Below, piece by piece: positions 53,147 to 62,554 of a stretch of DNA of 64,000 nucleotides. Both the position numbers and the translations under genes were made by a program. How positions within the stretch are numbered: the first letter of the stretch is position 1; each line of letters begins with the position of its first letter. Source of the DNA: Algoriphagus limi (GTDB taxonomy: Bacteria > Bacteroidota > Bacteroidia > Cytophagales > Cyclobacteriaceae); contig NZ_JANWGH010000003.1 in assembly GCF_024919275.1 (NCBI RefSeq), forward strand, positions 347,677 through 411,676. The letters run 5' to 3'. The notes under the pieces were generated by a model, which saw only the letters and a program-made list of their open reading frames with translations, searched no databases and was not told the origin of the DNA.

Positions 53147-55789
53147 ATGCGATTCCTTTTCCCGGCGCTTTTATCTCTTTTTATTTTCCCTTCTTTTCTC
53201 AATGGACAAGGAATCAGAGGAAAATTGACTTCCAATGAGGGAGAAGTTTTGCCCTTTGCTTCAGTCTTTGTTAGGAATATCGGTGATGGTGTTCCTGCAA
53301 ATGAGGAGGGGTATTATGAGATGAGATTAGATGAGGGGCTCTATGATGTTTATTTTCAGTTTTTAGGCTACAAATCCCGAATAGAAACGATAGCGGTAAA
53401 GGCAGGAGAATGGACCACTTTTGATGTAGTTTTAGAACCTCAGATATATACGCTTGAGCAGGTGGAGGTAAAGGCAGGAGCAGAAGATCCTGCACTCACC
53501 ATCATGCGGAAAGCCATTGCAAAAGCAAAGTATCATCGCCTTCAGCTTCAGCAATATGAAATGATGGTGTATCTAAAAGGAACCGGTCAGTTGACAGATG
53601 CTCCTTTTTTTATGAAAAAGACCTTGGAAAAGGAGGGACTGAACTTGAATGAGGCTTATACTTCAGAGTCGGTTTCTAGGATCAAATTTAGCCTTCCGGA
53701 CAAGATAGAAGAAGAGGTTATCTCTATTCGAACCAATGGTGAAAATCAGAATACCTCCCCAGCACCATATATTCAAACCAGTTTTTATCAGGAGAAAATC
53801 AATGAGATAATCTCACCTCTTTCAAGGGCAGCCTTCCAATATTATCGTTTTAGATATGAGGGAAGTTTTTTTGATAATGAGGTTATGGTCAATAAAATCC
53901 GTGTAATTCCACGATCAAAAGGAGAGCGGGTTTTTGATGGTTACATTTACATTATTGAGGATCTGTGGGCGATTCATAGCTTGGATCTAAAAACTTCATT
54001 ATTAGGTTTTCAAATCGAGGCGAAGCAACAATACGCTCCAGTTGCCGAAAATGTTTGGATGCCTTTAACTCATACCTATCGCTTTTCAGGAAAGTTTTTT
54101 GGCTTTGCCGGGGAATTCAAATACCTGGCTTCCACCCGGGATTATCAAGTGACGCTCAATCCTGATTTGGCTCATACTCCTACGTTAATTGATGAAAAAA
54201 TTGAAGAAGTTCCTACTCAGGAGACTACTCAAGCGGTGATTTCAGGGATGAGCACCTTGGAAAAATTGAATTCCGAAGAACCAAAAACCAGAAAGGAATA
54301 TCGGAAGCTTCTCAATGAATACGAAAAAGAGATGCTAAAGGAGCAAAAGGAACCGGAAGTGGTTACTGAACGGAATTATAGCATAGATAGCTTGGCCAAA
54401 AAACGGGATTTGAGTTATTGGGATAGTATTCGGCCGGTACCTCTTACCTTAAAGGAAATAGAGGGATATCGACGTGATGATAGCCTTGCGGTCATCGAAG
54501 CGGCCAAAATGAGTGATGTCGATTCAGTAGCTAAAAAGGCAAGGGAAAAGTATAAACCACTCGATTTTCTGTTTGGTGATAATTATTATTTCGGGAATGG
54601 TGTTTCGGTCGGGTTTAGACAAAATTTGACTAAGGTTTCCTTCAATACGGTAGAGGGGTGGAAAGTTGGCTTGGGAATGTTTTACCGAAAGCAAAAAGAT
54701 ATCAAGCTAGCGGATAGTATAAATACCATCCGAAAGAGTTTCAACATTGATCCAGAATTGCGTTATGGTTTTTCTAGTAAGCGGTTTTATGGAAAAACGA
54801 ACATCCGTTGGTCTGTAACCAAGCCTATTTCTGGTTATTCATATGGAGTGGAAGGAGGTAGGTACATCTATCAATTTAATGGAGAGGAGCCGATCAATGA
54901 GCAGGTCAATGCGCTTTATTCACTGCTTTTCAGGCAAAACTACATGAAGTTATATGAGCAAAGTTTTGCTAGACTCTACTGGGCTCACCGAGTTGATTAT
55001 TCCTTCACCTATCGGGTGAATGTTACTATTGCAGACCGCCGTCAACTGTTTAATCAGTCGGATTACAGTTGGTATAATAAACCTGAAAGGCTTTATTCTC
55101 CCAATCAACCTGAAAATGTGGAGGCAGGAAATGATTCATTTCATGATCATCAAATCGCCAAATTCCAAATTGGAATTGAATGGAGACCGGGGATTAAATA
55201 TGGAATTAGAAATGGGAGGAAATATCCAATTTCTGAAAGAGCTCCACTAATCAGAGCAGATTATATCAAAGCGGTTCCAAGCTTGAGAACCCAACAGGAT
55301 TTTGCTGCGGACTTTGATCATATAAGATTAGGTATCGAGCATGATTATACCTTCGGAATTAGCGGGAAATTGGACTTCAATATCACGGGAGGGATTTTCC
55401 TAAATGCTAATCAGGTTTACTTTCCCGATTTCCAGCATTTTGGAGGTAATCGAACCATCTTTTCCAATTTTGGTCCCGCTTCGAATTATCGATTCATGGA
55501 CTATTACAAATACAGTACGAGCAGCTCGTATGTTTCTGGGATTTTCCATTATCAATTTAGAAAGTTCCTTTTCACTCAATTGCCCATGTTGAGATTCTCT
55601 GGGGTTCAGGAAAACATATTTCTCAATTATCTAAAAACAGAAAACTCCCCGCATTATGTAGAGGTAGGTTATTCTCTGGATAATTTGTTCAGGCTCTTCC
55701 GGGTAGAAATCGGTGCTGGATTTGAAAATGGAAATTATTTACGCGGAGGGGTACGTTTTGGTATCGCTACCTTTATCACTGTACAATAA
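53147..55789 (+). CDS. DUF5686 family outer-membrane protein with carboxypeptidase-regulatory-like domain
   Basis: An 880-residue exported protein with a signal peptide (about 1-20, FPSFLNGQ). Residues about 22-105 form a carboxypeptidase-regulatory-like beta-sandwich (GIRGKLTSNEGEVLPFASVFVRN-type start). The remainder matches DUF5686, a family of Bacteroidota outer-membrane proteins with a predicted C-terminal barrel (the last strand ends in VRFGIATFITVQ). A TTG at 53141 is in frame, but the ATG at 53147 is preferred. It is divergent from susC and ends at a terminator shared with frr. The function of DUF5686 is not established; involvement in envelope assembly or transport is possible. Confidence 0.8.
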   Translation: MRFLFPALLSLFIFPSFLNGQGIRGKLTSNEGEVLPFASVFVRNIGDGVPANEEGYYEMRLDEGLYDVYFQFLGYKSRIETIAVKAGEWTTFDVVLEPQIYTLEQVEVKAGAEDPALTIMRKAIAKAKYHRLQLQQYEMMVYLKGTGQLTDAPFFMKKTLEKEGLNLNEAYTSESVSRIKFSLPDKIEEEVISIRTNGENQNTSPAPYIQTSFYQEKINEIISPLSRAAFQYYRFRYEGSFFDNEVMVNKIRVIPRSKGERVFDGYIYIIEDLWAIHSLDLKTSLLGFQIEAKQQYAPVAENVWMPLTHTYRFSGKFFGFAGEFKYLASTRDYQVTLNPDLAHTPTLIDEKIEEVPTQETTQAVISGMSTLEKLNSEEPKTRKEYRKLLNEYEKEMLKEQKEPEVVTERNYSIDSLAKKRDLSYWDSIRPVPLTLKEIEGYRRDDSLAVIEAAKMSDVDSVAKKAREKYKPLDFLFGDNYYFGNGVSVGFRQNLTKVSFNTVEGWKVGLGMFYRKQKDIKLADSINTIRKSFNIDPELRYGFSSKRFYGKTNIRWSVTKPISGYSYGVEGGRYIYQFNGEEPINEQVNALYSLLFRQNYMKLYEQSFARLYWAHRVDYSFTYRVNVTIADRRQLFNQSDYSWYNKPERLYSPNQPENVEAGNDSFHDHQIAKFQIGIEWRPGIKYGIRNGRKYPISERAPLIRADYIKAVPSLRTQQDFAADFDHIRLGIEHDYTFGISGKLDFNITGGIFLNANQVYFPDFQHFGGNRTIFSNFGPASNYRFMDYYKYSTSSSYVSGIFHYQFRKFLFTQLPMLRFSGVQENIFLNYLKTENSPHYVEVGYSLDNLFRLFRVEIGAGFENGNYLRGGVRFGIATFITVQ

Positions 55790-55815
55790 AAAAAGGCCAC
55801 AGTTTTGTGGCCTTT
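55789..55815. terminator. Bidirectional terminator between the DUF5686 gene and frr
   Basis: AAAGGCCAC (55792-55800) pairs with GTGGCCTTT (55807-55815) across a 6-nt loop. The T-tract is strong on the minus strand (after frr) and weaker on the plus strand. Confidence 0.75.
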
Positions 55816-55834
55816 AGAAATGGGGTAAGTCCAA

Positions 55835-56395
55835 TCAGACTTTCATAATTTCTGCTTCTTTTTTAGCAAGAAGCTCTTCGATTTTAGCAATGTACTGATC
55901 TGTTAATTTTTGAACATTCTCCTCAGCTCGTTTCACTTCGTCCTCGGATGCACCTTCTTTTTGAAGTTTCTTTAGAGAGTCATTCGTGTCTTTTCGAACT
56001 GTGCGAACAGAAATTTTTCCATTCTCACATTCATGCTTGGCTTGTTTTACAAGAGTAATCCGCCGCTCCTCTGTCAATGCAGGAATGGTCAAGATGATGA
56101 TCTCGCCATTATTTTGAGGAGCTAATCCCAAATCTGAATTGATGATAGCCTTTTCAATCTCTGAAATCAGAGTTCGCTCATAAGGCTTGATGGCTAGGGT
56201 TCTGGCGTCAGGCGTAGTAATGGAAGATACCTGATTGAGTGGGGTAGGAGCGCCATAGTAAGGAACCATGATTCCATCCATCAAGTTAGGCATAGCTTTT
56301 CCAGCCCGGATTTTTACAAGTTCGGCAGCGGTATGATCCACTGCTTTTTGCATCTGTTCTTTTGCGTCGTCTAAGTAAAGTTCTATTTCTTCCAT
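55835..56395 (-). CDS. frr: Ribosome recycling factor
   Basis: A 186-residue protein of the usual RRF length. It starts with a helix (MEEIELYLDDAKEQMQKAV) and carries the family segments LVKIRAGKAMPNLMDGI and VSSITTPDARTLAIKPYE. The C-terminal helices (SDLGLAPQNNGEIIILTIPALTEERR to ITEERRITLVKQAKHECENGKISVRTVRKD-type region) fit the family. RRF splits the post-termination ribosome with EF-G. It is 8 bp downstream of pyrH, the common bacterial gene order. Confidence 0.96.
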   Translation of the reverse strand: MEEIELYLDDAKEQMQKAVDHTAAELVKIRAGKAMPNLMDGIMVPYYGAPTPLNQVSSITTPDARTLAIKPYERTLISEIEKAIINSDLGLAPQNNGEIIILTIPALTEERRITLVKQAKHECENGKISVRTVRKDTNDSLKKLQKEGASEDEVKRAEENVQKLTDQYIAKIEELLAKKEAEIMKV

Positions 56396-56403
56396 GAGAT
56401 TGC

Positions 56404-57114
56404 TTAGATTGATGTTATTAGCGTACCGATTTCTTCGCCTTCTACGAGTTTGCTCAGGTTACCGGCTTTATTCATGTCAAATACAATGATAGGCAAATTG
56501 TTTTCCTGACAAAGTGTAAATGCCGTCATATCCATGACATTCAGGTTCTTTTCATACACCTCATTGAAGGAGATAGTATGGTATTTCGTGGCAGTTTTGT
56601 CTTTTTCTGGGTCGGCAGTGTAGACGCCATCCACACGGGTTCCCTTTAATACAACATCCGCTTCGATTTCAATAGCTCGAAGACTGGCGGTGGAATCCGT
56701 AGTGAAATATGGGTTTCCAATTCCTGCTCCGAAAATTACGATTCTTCCTTTTTCCAAGTGACGAATTGCTCTTCTTCGAATGAAAGGTTCACAGACACTT
56801 TCTACTTTGATACCCGACATAAGGCGAGTATACAAACCTGCCTGCTCCAGAGCACTTTGAAGAGCCATGGCATTAATTAGGGTGGCTAACATCCCCATAT
56901 AGTCGCCCTGAACCCGGTCAATTCCGGATTTTTCGGCTTGAACGCCTCTGAAAATATTTCCTCCTCCGATAACGATCGCTATTTCAACACCCATTTCTTT
57001 TACCTTCTTGATTTCTTGGGTGTACTGTTGCAGACGATTGGGATCAATACCGTAGTTTTTTTCACCCATCAACGCCTCTCCGCTTAGTTTTAGGAGGATT
57101 CTTTTGTATTTCAT
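56404..57114 (-). CDS. pyrH: UMP kinase
   Basis: A 236-residue amino acid kinase-fold enzyme that phosphorylates UMP to UDP and is usually a hexamer regulated by GTP and UTP. Visible motifs are the N-terminal [14 protein letters not shown], the glycine-rich [10 protein letters not shown] and the nucleotide site [15 protein letters not shown]. It forms an operon with frr (8-bp gap). A TATATTTG box on the minus strand (57174-57167) is a possible -7 element 52 bp upstream, but no good -33 was seen. Confidence 0.96.
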   Translation of the reverse strand: MKYKRILLKLSGEALMGEKNYGIDPNRLQQYTQEIKKVKEMGVEIAIVIGGGNIFRGVQAEKSGIDRVQGDYMGMLATLINAMALQSALEQAGLYTRLMSGIKVESVCEPFIRRRAIRHLEKGRIVIFGAGIGNPYFTTDSTASLRAIEIEADVVLKGTRVDGVYTADPEKDKTATKYHTISFNEVYEKNLNVMDMTAFTLCQENNLPIIVFDMNKAGNLSKLVEGEEIGTLITSI

Positions 57115-57226
57115 TTGTTAGATATTTTCAAGCCTAGAATCGACTAGATGTCGAAAAAAATTTCGACAAATATAATTTCTATCCCGGATAATGTTAATCA
57201 TTTTTTGCTTTTCAGTATCCGCCTAG

Positions 57227-57721
57227 TTAAAAGGTGATGAGAACTTGATTTTTCTCAACACTTTGTTTGAGGCTGACTTTTACATCTGATACAATACCAT
57301 CTCCAGGCGATTTGATAATGTTTTCCATTTTCATGGCCTCCAGGATGAGTACTACATCGCCTTTTTTAACCTCATCACCCGGCTTGACTTTCAAATCCAA
57401 AATCAAGCCTGGCATAGGTGCTTTGATGTCCTGTACGCTTGCCGCACCTTGGTCTTCCATTCCCATTTCCTCCAGCAAAAGATCAAATCGATCTTTTAGT
57501 GAAACAGAGACTACCTTTTTATTAAGCCGTATCTGAAGGGTTTTGGAGTCGCGATCCAAGCTGACCAATTCTGCTTCCATGGATTGGTTGCCATTGATCA
57601 AGTGGAATCTTTGGGAGTCAATGGGCTGAAGATCCCAATTCAAGGTTTTTCCCTCGACTTGGGTGCCTTTGTCGGTTTTTTCTACCGAAAAGCTTTTATC
57701 CTTAATGATAACTGAAAACAT
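57227..57721 (-). CDS. Biotin/lipoyl carrier domain protein (biotin carboxyl carrier-like)
   Basis: A 164-residue protein. The C-terminal 70 residues are a biotinyl domain with the attachment motif EAMKMEN, where the lysine carries biotin, preceded by KAPMPGLILDLKVKPGD. The N-terminal half is a small domain of the type found in acyl-CoA or pyruvate carboxylase carrier subunits. No carboxylase or carboxyltransferase gene is next to it in this window, so the partner is unknown; a propionyl-CoA or methylcrotonyl-CoA carboxylase is possible. It is divergent from the M1 aminopeptidase gene, with a 7-bp inverted repeat (57746-57765) between them. Confidence 0.85.
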   Translation of the reverse strand: MFSVIIKDKSFSVEKTDKGTQVEGKTLNWDLQPIDSQRFHLINGNQSMEAELVSLDRDSKTLQIRLNKKVVSVSLKDRFDLLLEEMGMEDQGAASVQDIKAPMPGLILDLKVKPGDEVKKGDVVLILEAMKMENIIKSPGDGIVSDVKVSLKQSVEKNQVLITF

Positions 57722-57745
57722 TCCTGCTATTTTGAGCTTTCAATG

Positions 57746-57765
57746 CCGAAATTTGATGATTTCGG
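57746..57765. repeat. Inverted repeat between divergent genes (possible operator)
   Basis: CCGAAAT and ATTTCGG, 7 bp each, with a 6-nt spacer, between the biotin carrier gene and the M1 aminopeptidase gene. No T-tract follows. It is too short to rule out chance. Confidence 0.3.
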
Positions 57766-57799
57766 ATAAGATTTGCCAAATATCCAATAATTGAACACG

Positions 57800-60424
57800 A
57801 TGCCAAAGAATATTTTGGGAAAGAATGCACTTTTAAGTGTTTTCGGTCTTTTGATCTTCCTCATTTCTTGCAAAAGCTCTCAGGAATTAATAGATGATGA
57901 ATCTGAGGATGCAGAAATTGTTTTTTCAGAAATACCTGAAGAGGATTCTTCAAGCGACTCGCTAAGGTTGGCATTGCTTGCTGCTCAAAAAGAGTATGAA
58001 TTAAGAGCGTATCGCGCCTCTTCTACTCGAGATTTTGATATTCTGGATACTGAGCTGGATTTATCTTTTGATTATCAAAGGCAAGCGGTTTTGGGTGAGG
58101 CTACCTTGCAAATAAAACCATACTCGAAGAAACAGCGAGAGCTAATTTTAGATGCAAAGGATTTCGAGGTTGGAAGAATTTATTTTCTGGACGGCGAAGA
58201 AGAGACTGTACTGAACTACCGATATGATTTCAAGCAACTGTTGATCTATTTGCCTGAGGAGCTTAGCCCGGAAGATACCTTTAAGATCAGGATGAAATAC
58301 ACGGCCTTTCCAGAGCAAAATTCCGGCTCGAATAACTTGGCAATCACGGATACAAAGGGTTTGTATTTTATAGATCCATTGGATACGATACCTGGAAAGC
58401 CTACCATGATTTGGACGCAAGGAGAGACAGAATACAATAGTAAATGGTTTCCTACCATCGATAAGCCAAACGAGCGTTTTACCCAATCCATCCATTTGAC
58501 CGTGGCTGATAGCCTCAAAGCAATCAGTAATGGCGTTTTGGTAAAACAGACGCCTTTGGAAAATGGTCTGCGAAGGGATACTTGGAGATTGGATATTCCA
58601 CATGCTCCCTATTTAGCAGCAATAGCTATCGGAGATTTTGACCGAGTGGAGGATGAGTATAATGGGCTGCCAGTCAACTATTATGTAGAAAAAGGCTTTG
58701 GAGCAGGGGCTGCAAAAGTTTTTCAGCACACTCCAGAGATGATCGAATATTTTGAAAAGCTCCTTCAGGTCAAATTTCCTTGGCCAAAATATGATCAGAT
58801 AGTTGTTCGGGATTTTGTTTCTGGTGCAATGGAGAATACCACGGCTTCTATTTTTATGGAGGAATTGAGATTAACAGAACGAGAGGCTATCGATTCAGAG
58901 TGGGATTACATCATTGCCCATGAATTGTTTCATCAATGGTTTGGGGATTATGTCACAGCTGAATCCTGGTCTAATTTGACTTTAAATGAAGCTTTTGCGA
59001 ATTACAGCGAATTTCTCTGGAACGAATATAAATATGGAGCAGATGAAGCTAAGCTGAAATTGATGGTAGAAAAAGAAACCTACTTCCAAGAAGCAGAATC
59101 TAAGCAAGTTGATTTAATCCGTTTTTACTATCAGGATGCAGATGGAGATATGTTTGATGCGCATTCATATTCAAAAGGAGGGGTAATCCTTCATATGTTG
59201 CGCGACTATCTTGGAGATGAGTTGTTTTTTAAAGGGCTTAAATATTATCTCCAAGAGAATGCATTGAAAAGTGTGGAGGTTCACAATTTGCGAATAGCAT
59301 TTGAAAAAGTAAGTGGGGAGGATTTGAATTGGTTTTTTAACCAGTGGTTTTTGGATAAGGGCCATCCTGAATTGCTTGTGGAAGTGGATTATTCCCAACC
59401 AGAAAACCTATTGATAACTGTTCAGCAAGTACAGGATTTGGAAAACACCCCGCTTTATAAATTGCCGTTTGAGGTGAGTTGGTATGAAGAAGGGGAGCGA
59501 AAGCAAAGGGATTTTATACTGGAAGGAGCTTTTCAGCAATTTGCCTTAGGAAATGGATCTTCAATAGATCAACTGTATTTCGATGAAGGAAAAAATCTAT
59601 TAGCAAGAGTTAGAGCGGATAATCCTGCAGAATATTTTGTTCAGCAATTTCAGGAATCACAATTAGGAGTAGCTCGATATGAGGCATTGGATTCTCTGAT
59701 GACTAGAGAAGAGAGCTTGCTAATCAAGCCGTTATTGAAGGATGCCTTAGAGGATTCATTTTGGAGCATCCGGGAACTTTCACTTCAGATTTTGCTGAGT
59801 AATCCGGAATGGATAATGGATTTGGGTATTGAAGAAAAAGTCTTTGAGATAGCTGAGGAAGACTCTGAAAATTCGGTCAGGGCGGGAGCTATTGATCTGT
59901 TAGGTGCGTTAGATCCGGATAAATATTTCACCGCTTTTGTTCGAATGGCAAATGATTCTTCTTACCTAGTGGCTAGCTCAGCGCTGATGGCTATGAATTT
60001 TGCCTCCGAAACGGAGGTTGATCCAGAATTGATGGAGCGATTTGCGGGTGAAACCAATTACCGAATATTAGTTCCTTTGGCAGAATACTATTTAAATAAT
60101 GAGGTGAGAGGAAAAGGTGCATGGTTTCGGTCCAAACTTCCCCATCTGAGTGGTGAAGGTTTGTATTACTTTTTGGGGTATTTCAGTGAATATTTCATCA
60201 ATTTCCCTGAGGAAGGAGAAGATGAAGCCAAAAAGTATCTATTGGCTCAGATGGAGAACAGTCCACAAGTCTTTGTTCGCTTAGGTGCTTTTCAGGGATT
60301 GCTGGGATTTGCTGATGATCCTAAGATTTTGGACGAAATGATTCGAATTGCTGGTCAAGAAAGCAATGAGCAGATCAAAAATTACTTTGAATACTTTCTT
60401 CAGATGCTAAAAGATGAAAATTAA
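57800..60424 (+). CDS. M1 family aminopeptidase lipoprotein with HEAT-like C-terminus
   Basis: An 874-residue lipoprotein (cysteine 24 in FLISCKSS). The M1 catalytic domain has the exopeptidase motif GAMENT (about 344) and the zinc site HELFHQW (374-378) with the second glutamate 18 residues on (E397, NEAFANYSE). The C-terminal 250 residues are all-helical and repeat-like (SSALMAMNFASETEVDPELM), as in other M1 enzymes. It should release N-terminal residues from peptides in the envelope. A TTG at 57791 is in frame, but the ATG at 57800 is preferred. The next feature is the tRNA cluster. Confidence 0.9.
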   Translation: MPKNILGKNALLSVFGLLIFLISCKSSQELIDDESEDAEIVFSEIPEEDSSSDSLRLALLAAQKEYELRAYRASSTRDFDILDTELDLSFDYQRQAVLGEATLQIKPYSKKQRELILDAKDFEVGRIYFLDGEEETVLNYRYDFKQLLIYLPEELSPEDTFKIRMKYTAFPEQNSGSNNLAITDTKGLYFIDPLDTIPGKPTMIWTQGETEYNSKWFPTIDKPNERFTQSIHLTVADSLKAISNGVLVKQTPLENGLRRDTWRLDIPHAPYLAAIAIGDFDRVEDEYNGLPVNYYVEKGFGAGAAKVFQHTPEMIEYFEKLLQVKFPWPKYDQIVVRDFVSGAMENTTASIFMEELRLTEREAIDSEWDYIIAHELFHQWFGDYVTAESWSNLTLNEAFANYSEFLWNEYKYGADEAKLKLMVEKETYFQEAESKQVDLIRFYYQDADGDMFDAHSYSKGGVILHMLRDYLGDELFFKGLKYYLQENALKSVEVHNLRIAFEKVSGEDLNWFFNQWFLDKGHPELLVEVDYSQPENLLITVQQVQDLENTPLYKLPFEVSWYEEGERKQRDFILEGAFQQFALGNGSSIDQLYFDEGKNLLARVRADNPAEYFVQQFQESQLGVARYEALDSLMTREESLLIKPLLKDALEDSFWSIRELSLQILLSNPEWIMDLGIEEKVFEIAEEDSENSVRAGAIDLLGALDPDKYFTAFVRMANDSSYLVASSALMAMNFASETEVDPELMERFAGETNYRILVPLAEYYLNNEVRGKGAWFRSKLPHLSGEGLYYFLGYFSEYFINFPEEGEDEAKKYLLAQMENSPQVFVRLGAFQGLLGFADDPKILDEMIRIAGQESNEQIKNYFEYFLQMLKDEN

Positions 60425-60488
60425 TGCGCTGATTTTGAGAAGATTGAAGGATATTTTCAGAAAATCTTTTTAAAAATATTTTTGATGC

Positions 60489-60519
60489 TTTGAAACTTTG
60501 TGAAAAGCCCATAATTTTG
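60489..60519 (+). promoter_or_regulatory. Promoter of the tRNA-Tyr/tuf cluster
   Basis: TTTG (60489-60492), a 19-bp spacer and TAATTTTG (60512-60519), a full match to the Bacteroidota consensus, 50 bp upstream of tRNA-Tyr. Confidence 0.75.
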
Positions 60520-60568
60520 CCATCCGTTAACACAGAGATGAGTAGAAAATAGCTGTGTTAATCGAGTT

Positions 60569-60651
60569 GGGGGAATACCAAAGCGGCCAACTGGGACGGA
60601 CTGTAAATCCGTTGACTTATGTCTTCACAGGTTCGAATCCTGTTTCCCCCA
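60569..60651 (+). tRNA. tRNA-Tyr (anticodon GTA)
   Basis: An 83-nt class II tRNA with a long variable arm. The acceptor stem GGGGGAA pairs with TTCCCCC, T8 and A9 are in place, the anticodon GTA is at 60603-60605, and the T-arm contains GGTTCGAATCC. The discriminator base is A. CCA is not encoded. Confidence 0.95.
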
Positions 60652-60656
60652 CATAA

Positions 60657-60688
60657 TTGCCTGATTGTAAAATTTTTTTCTAGTTTTG
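60657..60688 (+). promoter_or_regulatory. Second promoter, upstream of tRNA-Gly
   Basis: TTG (60657-60659), a 21-bp spacer and TAGTTTTG (60681-60688), 41 bp before tRNA-Gly. It could boost transcription of tRNA-Gly, tRNA-Thr and tuf. Confidence 0.6.
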
Positions 60689-60729
60689 CAGGGCGAAAAC
60701 ATAAGGGAGTAATCCCAAAGATATTAAAA

Positions 60730-60802
60730 GCGGGAGTAGCTCAGTTGGTAGAGCGGCAGCCTTCCAAGCTGCAGGTCGCGGGTTCGAGCCTCGTCTCCCG
60801 CT
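60730..60802 (+). tRNA. tRNA-Gly (anticodon TCC)
   Basis: A 73-nt tRNA. The acceptor GCGGGAG pairs with CTCCCGC, the anticodon stem GCAGC/GCTGC encloses the loop CTTCCAA with TCC at 60763-60765, and the T-loop is GGTTCGAGCC. CCA is not encoded. Confidence 0.95.
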
Positions 60803-60829
60803 CAATGCTTTTCTAAGCATCGGGTAAAA

Positions 60830-60901
60830 GCCGACGTAGCTCAGAGGTAGAGTACTTCCTTGGTAAGGAAGGGGTCACGGGTTCAAATCCCGTCGTTGGC
60901 T
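60830..60901 (+). tRNA. tRNA-Thr (anticodon GGT)
   Basis: A 72-nt tRNA. The acceptor GCCGACG pairs with CGTTGGC (one G-T pair), the anticodon stem CTTCC/GGAAG encloses TTGGTAA with GGT at 60862-60864, and the T-arm has GGTTCAAATCC. Confidence 0.95.
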
Positions 60902-60960
60902 CTTAACGGCTTCAAATTAAATTAAACATATCTTTAAACTTAAACTGAGGATTTTCACGC

Positions 60961-62148
60961 ATGGCAAAAGCAACATTCGACCGTTCCAAGCCGCACGTAA
61001 ACATCGGTACGATTGGACACGTAGACCATGGAAAAACTACATTGACTGCGGCCATCACTACTGTGTTGGCTAAACAAGGTCTTTCCGAACTAAGAGATTC
61101 CTCTTCTATTGACAACGCTCCAGAAGAAAAAGAAAGAGGTATCACCATCAACACTTCTCACGTAGAGTATCAAACTGCTGCAAGACACTACGCACACGTA
61201 GACTGTCCTGGACACGCTGACTACGTTAAGAACATGGTAACTGGTGCTGCTCAGATGGACGGAGCTATCCTAGTGGTAGCCGCTACTGACGGACCAATGC
61301 CTCAAACTCGTGAGCACATTCTTCTTGCTCGTCAGGTAGGTGTACCTGCTCTTGTTGTATTCTTGAACAAGGTGGACATGGTTGACGACGAAGAACTTCT
61401 TGAACTAGTAGAAATGGAAGTTAGAGAACTTCTTTCTTTCTATGAATTCGACGGCGACAACATTCCTGTAATCAAAGGTTCTGCACTTGGTGCATTGAAC
61501 GGTGAAGAGAAGTGGGAGAAAACTGTAATCGAATTGATGGATGCAGTTGATAACTACATTCCGCTTCCTGAGCGATTGATCGACAAAGACTTCTTGATGC
61601 CAGTTGAAGACGTATTCTCTATCACTGGTCGTGGTACTGTAGCTACCGGACGTATTGAAAGAGGTGTTGTTAACACTGGTGATCCTGTTGATATCATCGG
61701 TATGGGAGCTGAGGGATTGAAGTCTACCGTTACTGGTGTAGAGATGTTCCGTAAGATCCTAGACAGAGGTGAAGCAGGTGACAACGTAGGTTTGTTGTTG
61801 AGAGGTATTGAAAAGTCTCAGATCAAGCGTGGTATGATTATCTGTAAGCCAGGATCTGTTACTCCTCACGCTCACTTCAAAGCTGAAGTTTACGTTCTTT
61901 CCAAAGAAGAAGGTGGACGTCACACTCCATTCTTCAACAAATATCGTCCTCAGTTCTACTTGAGAACTACTGACGTAACTGGTGAGATCAAACTTCCAGA
62001 AAACGTAGAAATGGTTATGCCAGGTGATAACGTGACTATCGAAGTTAACTTGTTGAACGCAGTTGCTTTGGAAAAAGGTCTACGATTTGCGATCCGTGAA
62101 GGTGGTCGTACAGTAGGTGCTGGTCAGGTTACTGAAATCTTGGACTAA
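60961..62148 (+). CDS. tuf: Translation elongation factor Tu
   Basis: A 395-residue EF-Tu that carries aminoacyl-tRNA to the ribosome with GTP. G1 is [10 protein letters not shown]2/switch I is [14 protein letters not shown]3 is DCPGHADY, G4 is NKVD and G5 is SAL; domains II and III follow in full. It starts 59 bp after tRNA-Thr, in the tyr-gly-thr-tuf arrangement known from many bacteria. Codon choice is strongly biased (for example AGA/CGT for Arg, GTA, ATC), as expected for a very highly expressed gene. A terminator follows. Confidence 0.99.
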   Translation: MAKATFDRSKPHVNIGTIGHVDHGKTTLTAAITTVLAKQGLSELRDSSSIDNAPEEKERGITINTSHVEYQTAARHYAHVDCPGHADYVKNMVTGAAQMDGAILVVAATDGPMPQTREHILLARQVGVPALVVFLNKVDMVDDEELLELVEMEVRELLSFYEFDGDNIPVIKGSALGALNGEEKWEKTVIELMDAVDNYIPLPERLIDKDFLMPVEDVFSITGRGTVATGRIERGVVNTGDPVDIIGMGAEGLKSTVTGVEMFRKILDRGEAGDNVGLLLRGIEKSQIKRGMIICKPGSVTPHAHFKAEVYVLSKEEGGRHTPFFNKYRPQFYLRTTDVTGEIKLPENVEMVMPGDNVTIEVNLLNAVALEKGLRFAIREGGRTVGAGQVTEILD

Positions 62149-62169
62149 TATCCTGAATAATTGATACAC

Positions 62170-62210
62170 AATGCGATCCTGAAGTTTTTTGGGATCGCAT
62201 TTGTTTCTTT
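62170..62210 (+). terminator. Terminator after tuf
   Basis: AATGCGATCC (62170-62179) pairs with GGATCGCATT (62192-62201) across a 12-nt loop, followed by a T-rich stretch. It overlaps the -33 box of the next promoter. Confidence 0.8.
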
Positions 62211-62231
62211 AGGCTCTTATATCTAATTTTG
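62200..62231 (+). promoter_or_regulatory. Promoter of the tRNA-Trp/secE/nusG/rplKA operon
   Basis: TTTG (62200-62203), a 20-bp spacer and TAATTTTG (62224-62231). The TTTG is made partly from the last bases of the tuf terminator stem. Confidence 0.75.
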
Positions 62232-62259
62232 CGTTCCCGTTTGGAGAGCGATCAAACAC

Positions 62260-62330
62260 ACGGGCATAGTTCAATGGCAGAATAGCGGTCTCCAAAACCG
62301 TTGATGGGAGTTCGAATCTCTCTGCCCGTG
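62260..62330 (+). tRNA. tRNA-Trp (anticodon CCA)
   Basis: A 71-nt tRNA. The acceptor ACGGGCA pairs with TGCCCGT with discriminator G. T8 and A9 follow; the anticodon loop CTCCAAA holds CCA. It lies 17 bp before secE, so it is probably processed from the leader of the secE operon. Confidence 0.94.
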
Positions 62331-62347
62331 CTAGTAAGCTAATACAT

Positions 62348-62536
62348 ATGAATCTGAAAAACTTTGTCCTCGAATCCTACGACGAAATGAAAAACAAGGT
62401 CACTTGGCCTAAGTATTCATTTCTTCAAAACTCAGCGGTGCTGGTGTTAGTAGCTTCTTTGATCTTTGCTTTGTTTATCGGAGCAGTGGATTTAGGATTC
62501 GAAAACATCATGACATGGTTTTATGATTTGTTTTAA
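62348..62536 (+). CDS. secE: Preprotein translocase subunit SecE
   Basis: A 62-residue protein with one C-terminal transmembrane helix (about 28-48, AVLVLVASLIFALFIGAVDLG) and the amphipathic N-terminal helix ESYDEMKNKVTWPKY that is typical of SecE. It stabilises SecY in the inner-membrane translocon. It is followed after 18 bp by nusG, the common order. Confidence 0.95.
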   Translation: MNLKNFVLESYDEMKNKVTWPKYSFLQNSAVLVLVASLIFALFIGAVDLGFENIMTWFYDLF

Positions 62537-62554
62537 TTGAATTGACATTACAGC

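Noticed and set aside
53271..53495. 74-codon antisense frame rich in leucine and proline within the DUF5686 gene
   Set aside because: It is contained in a clear coding region; the composition is a by-product of the opposite strand.
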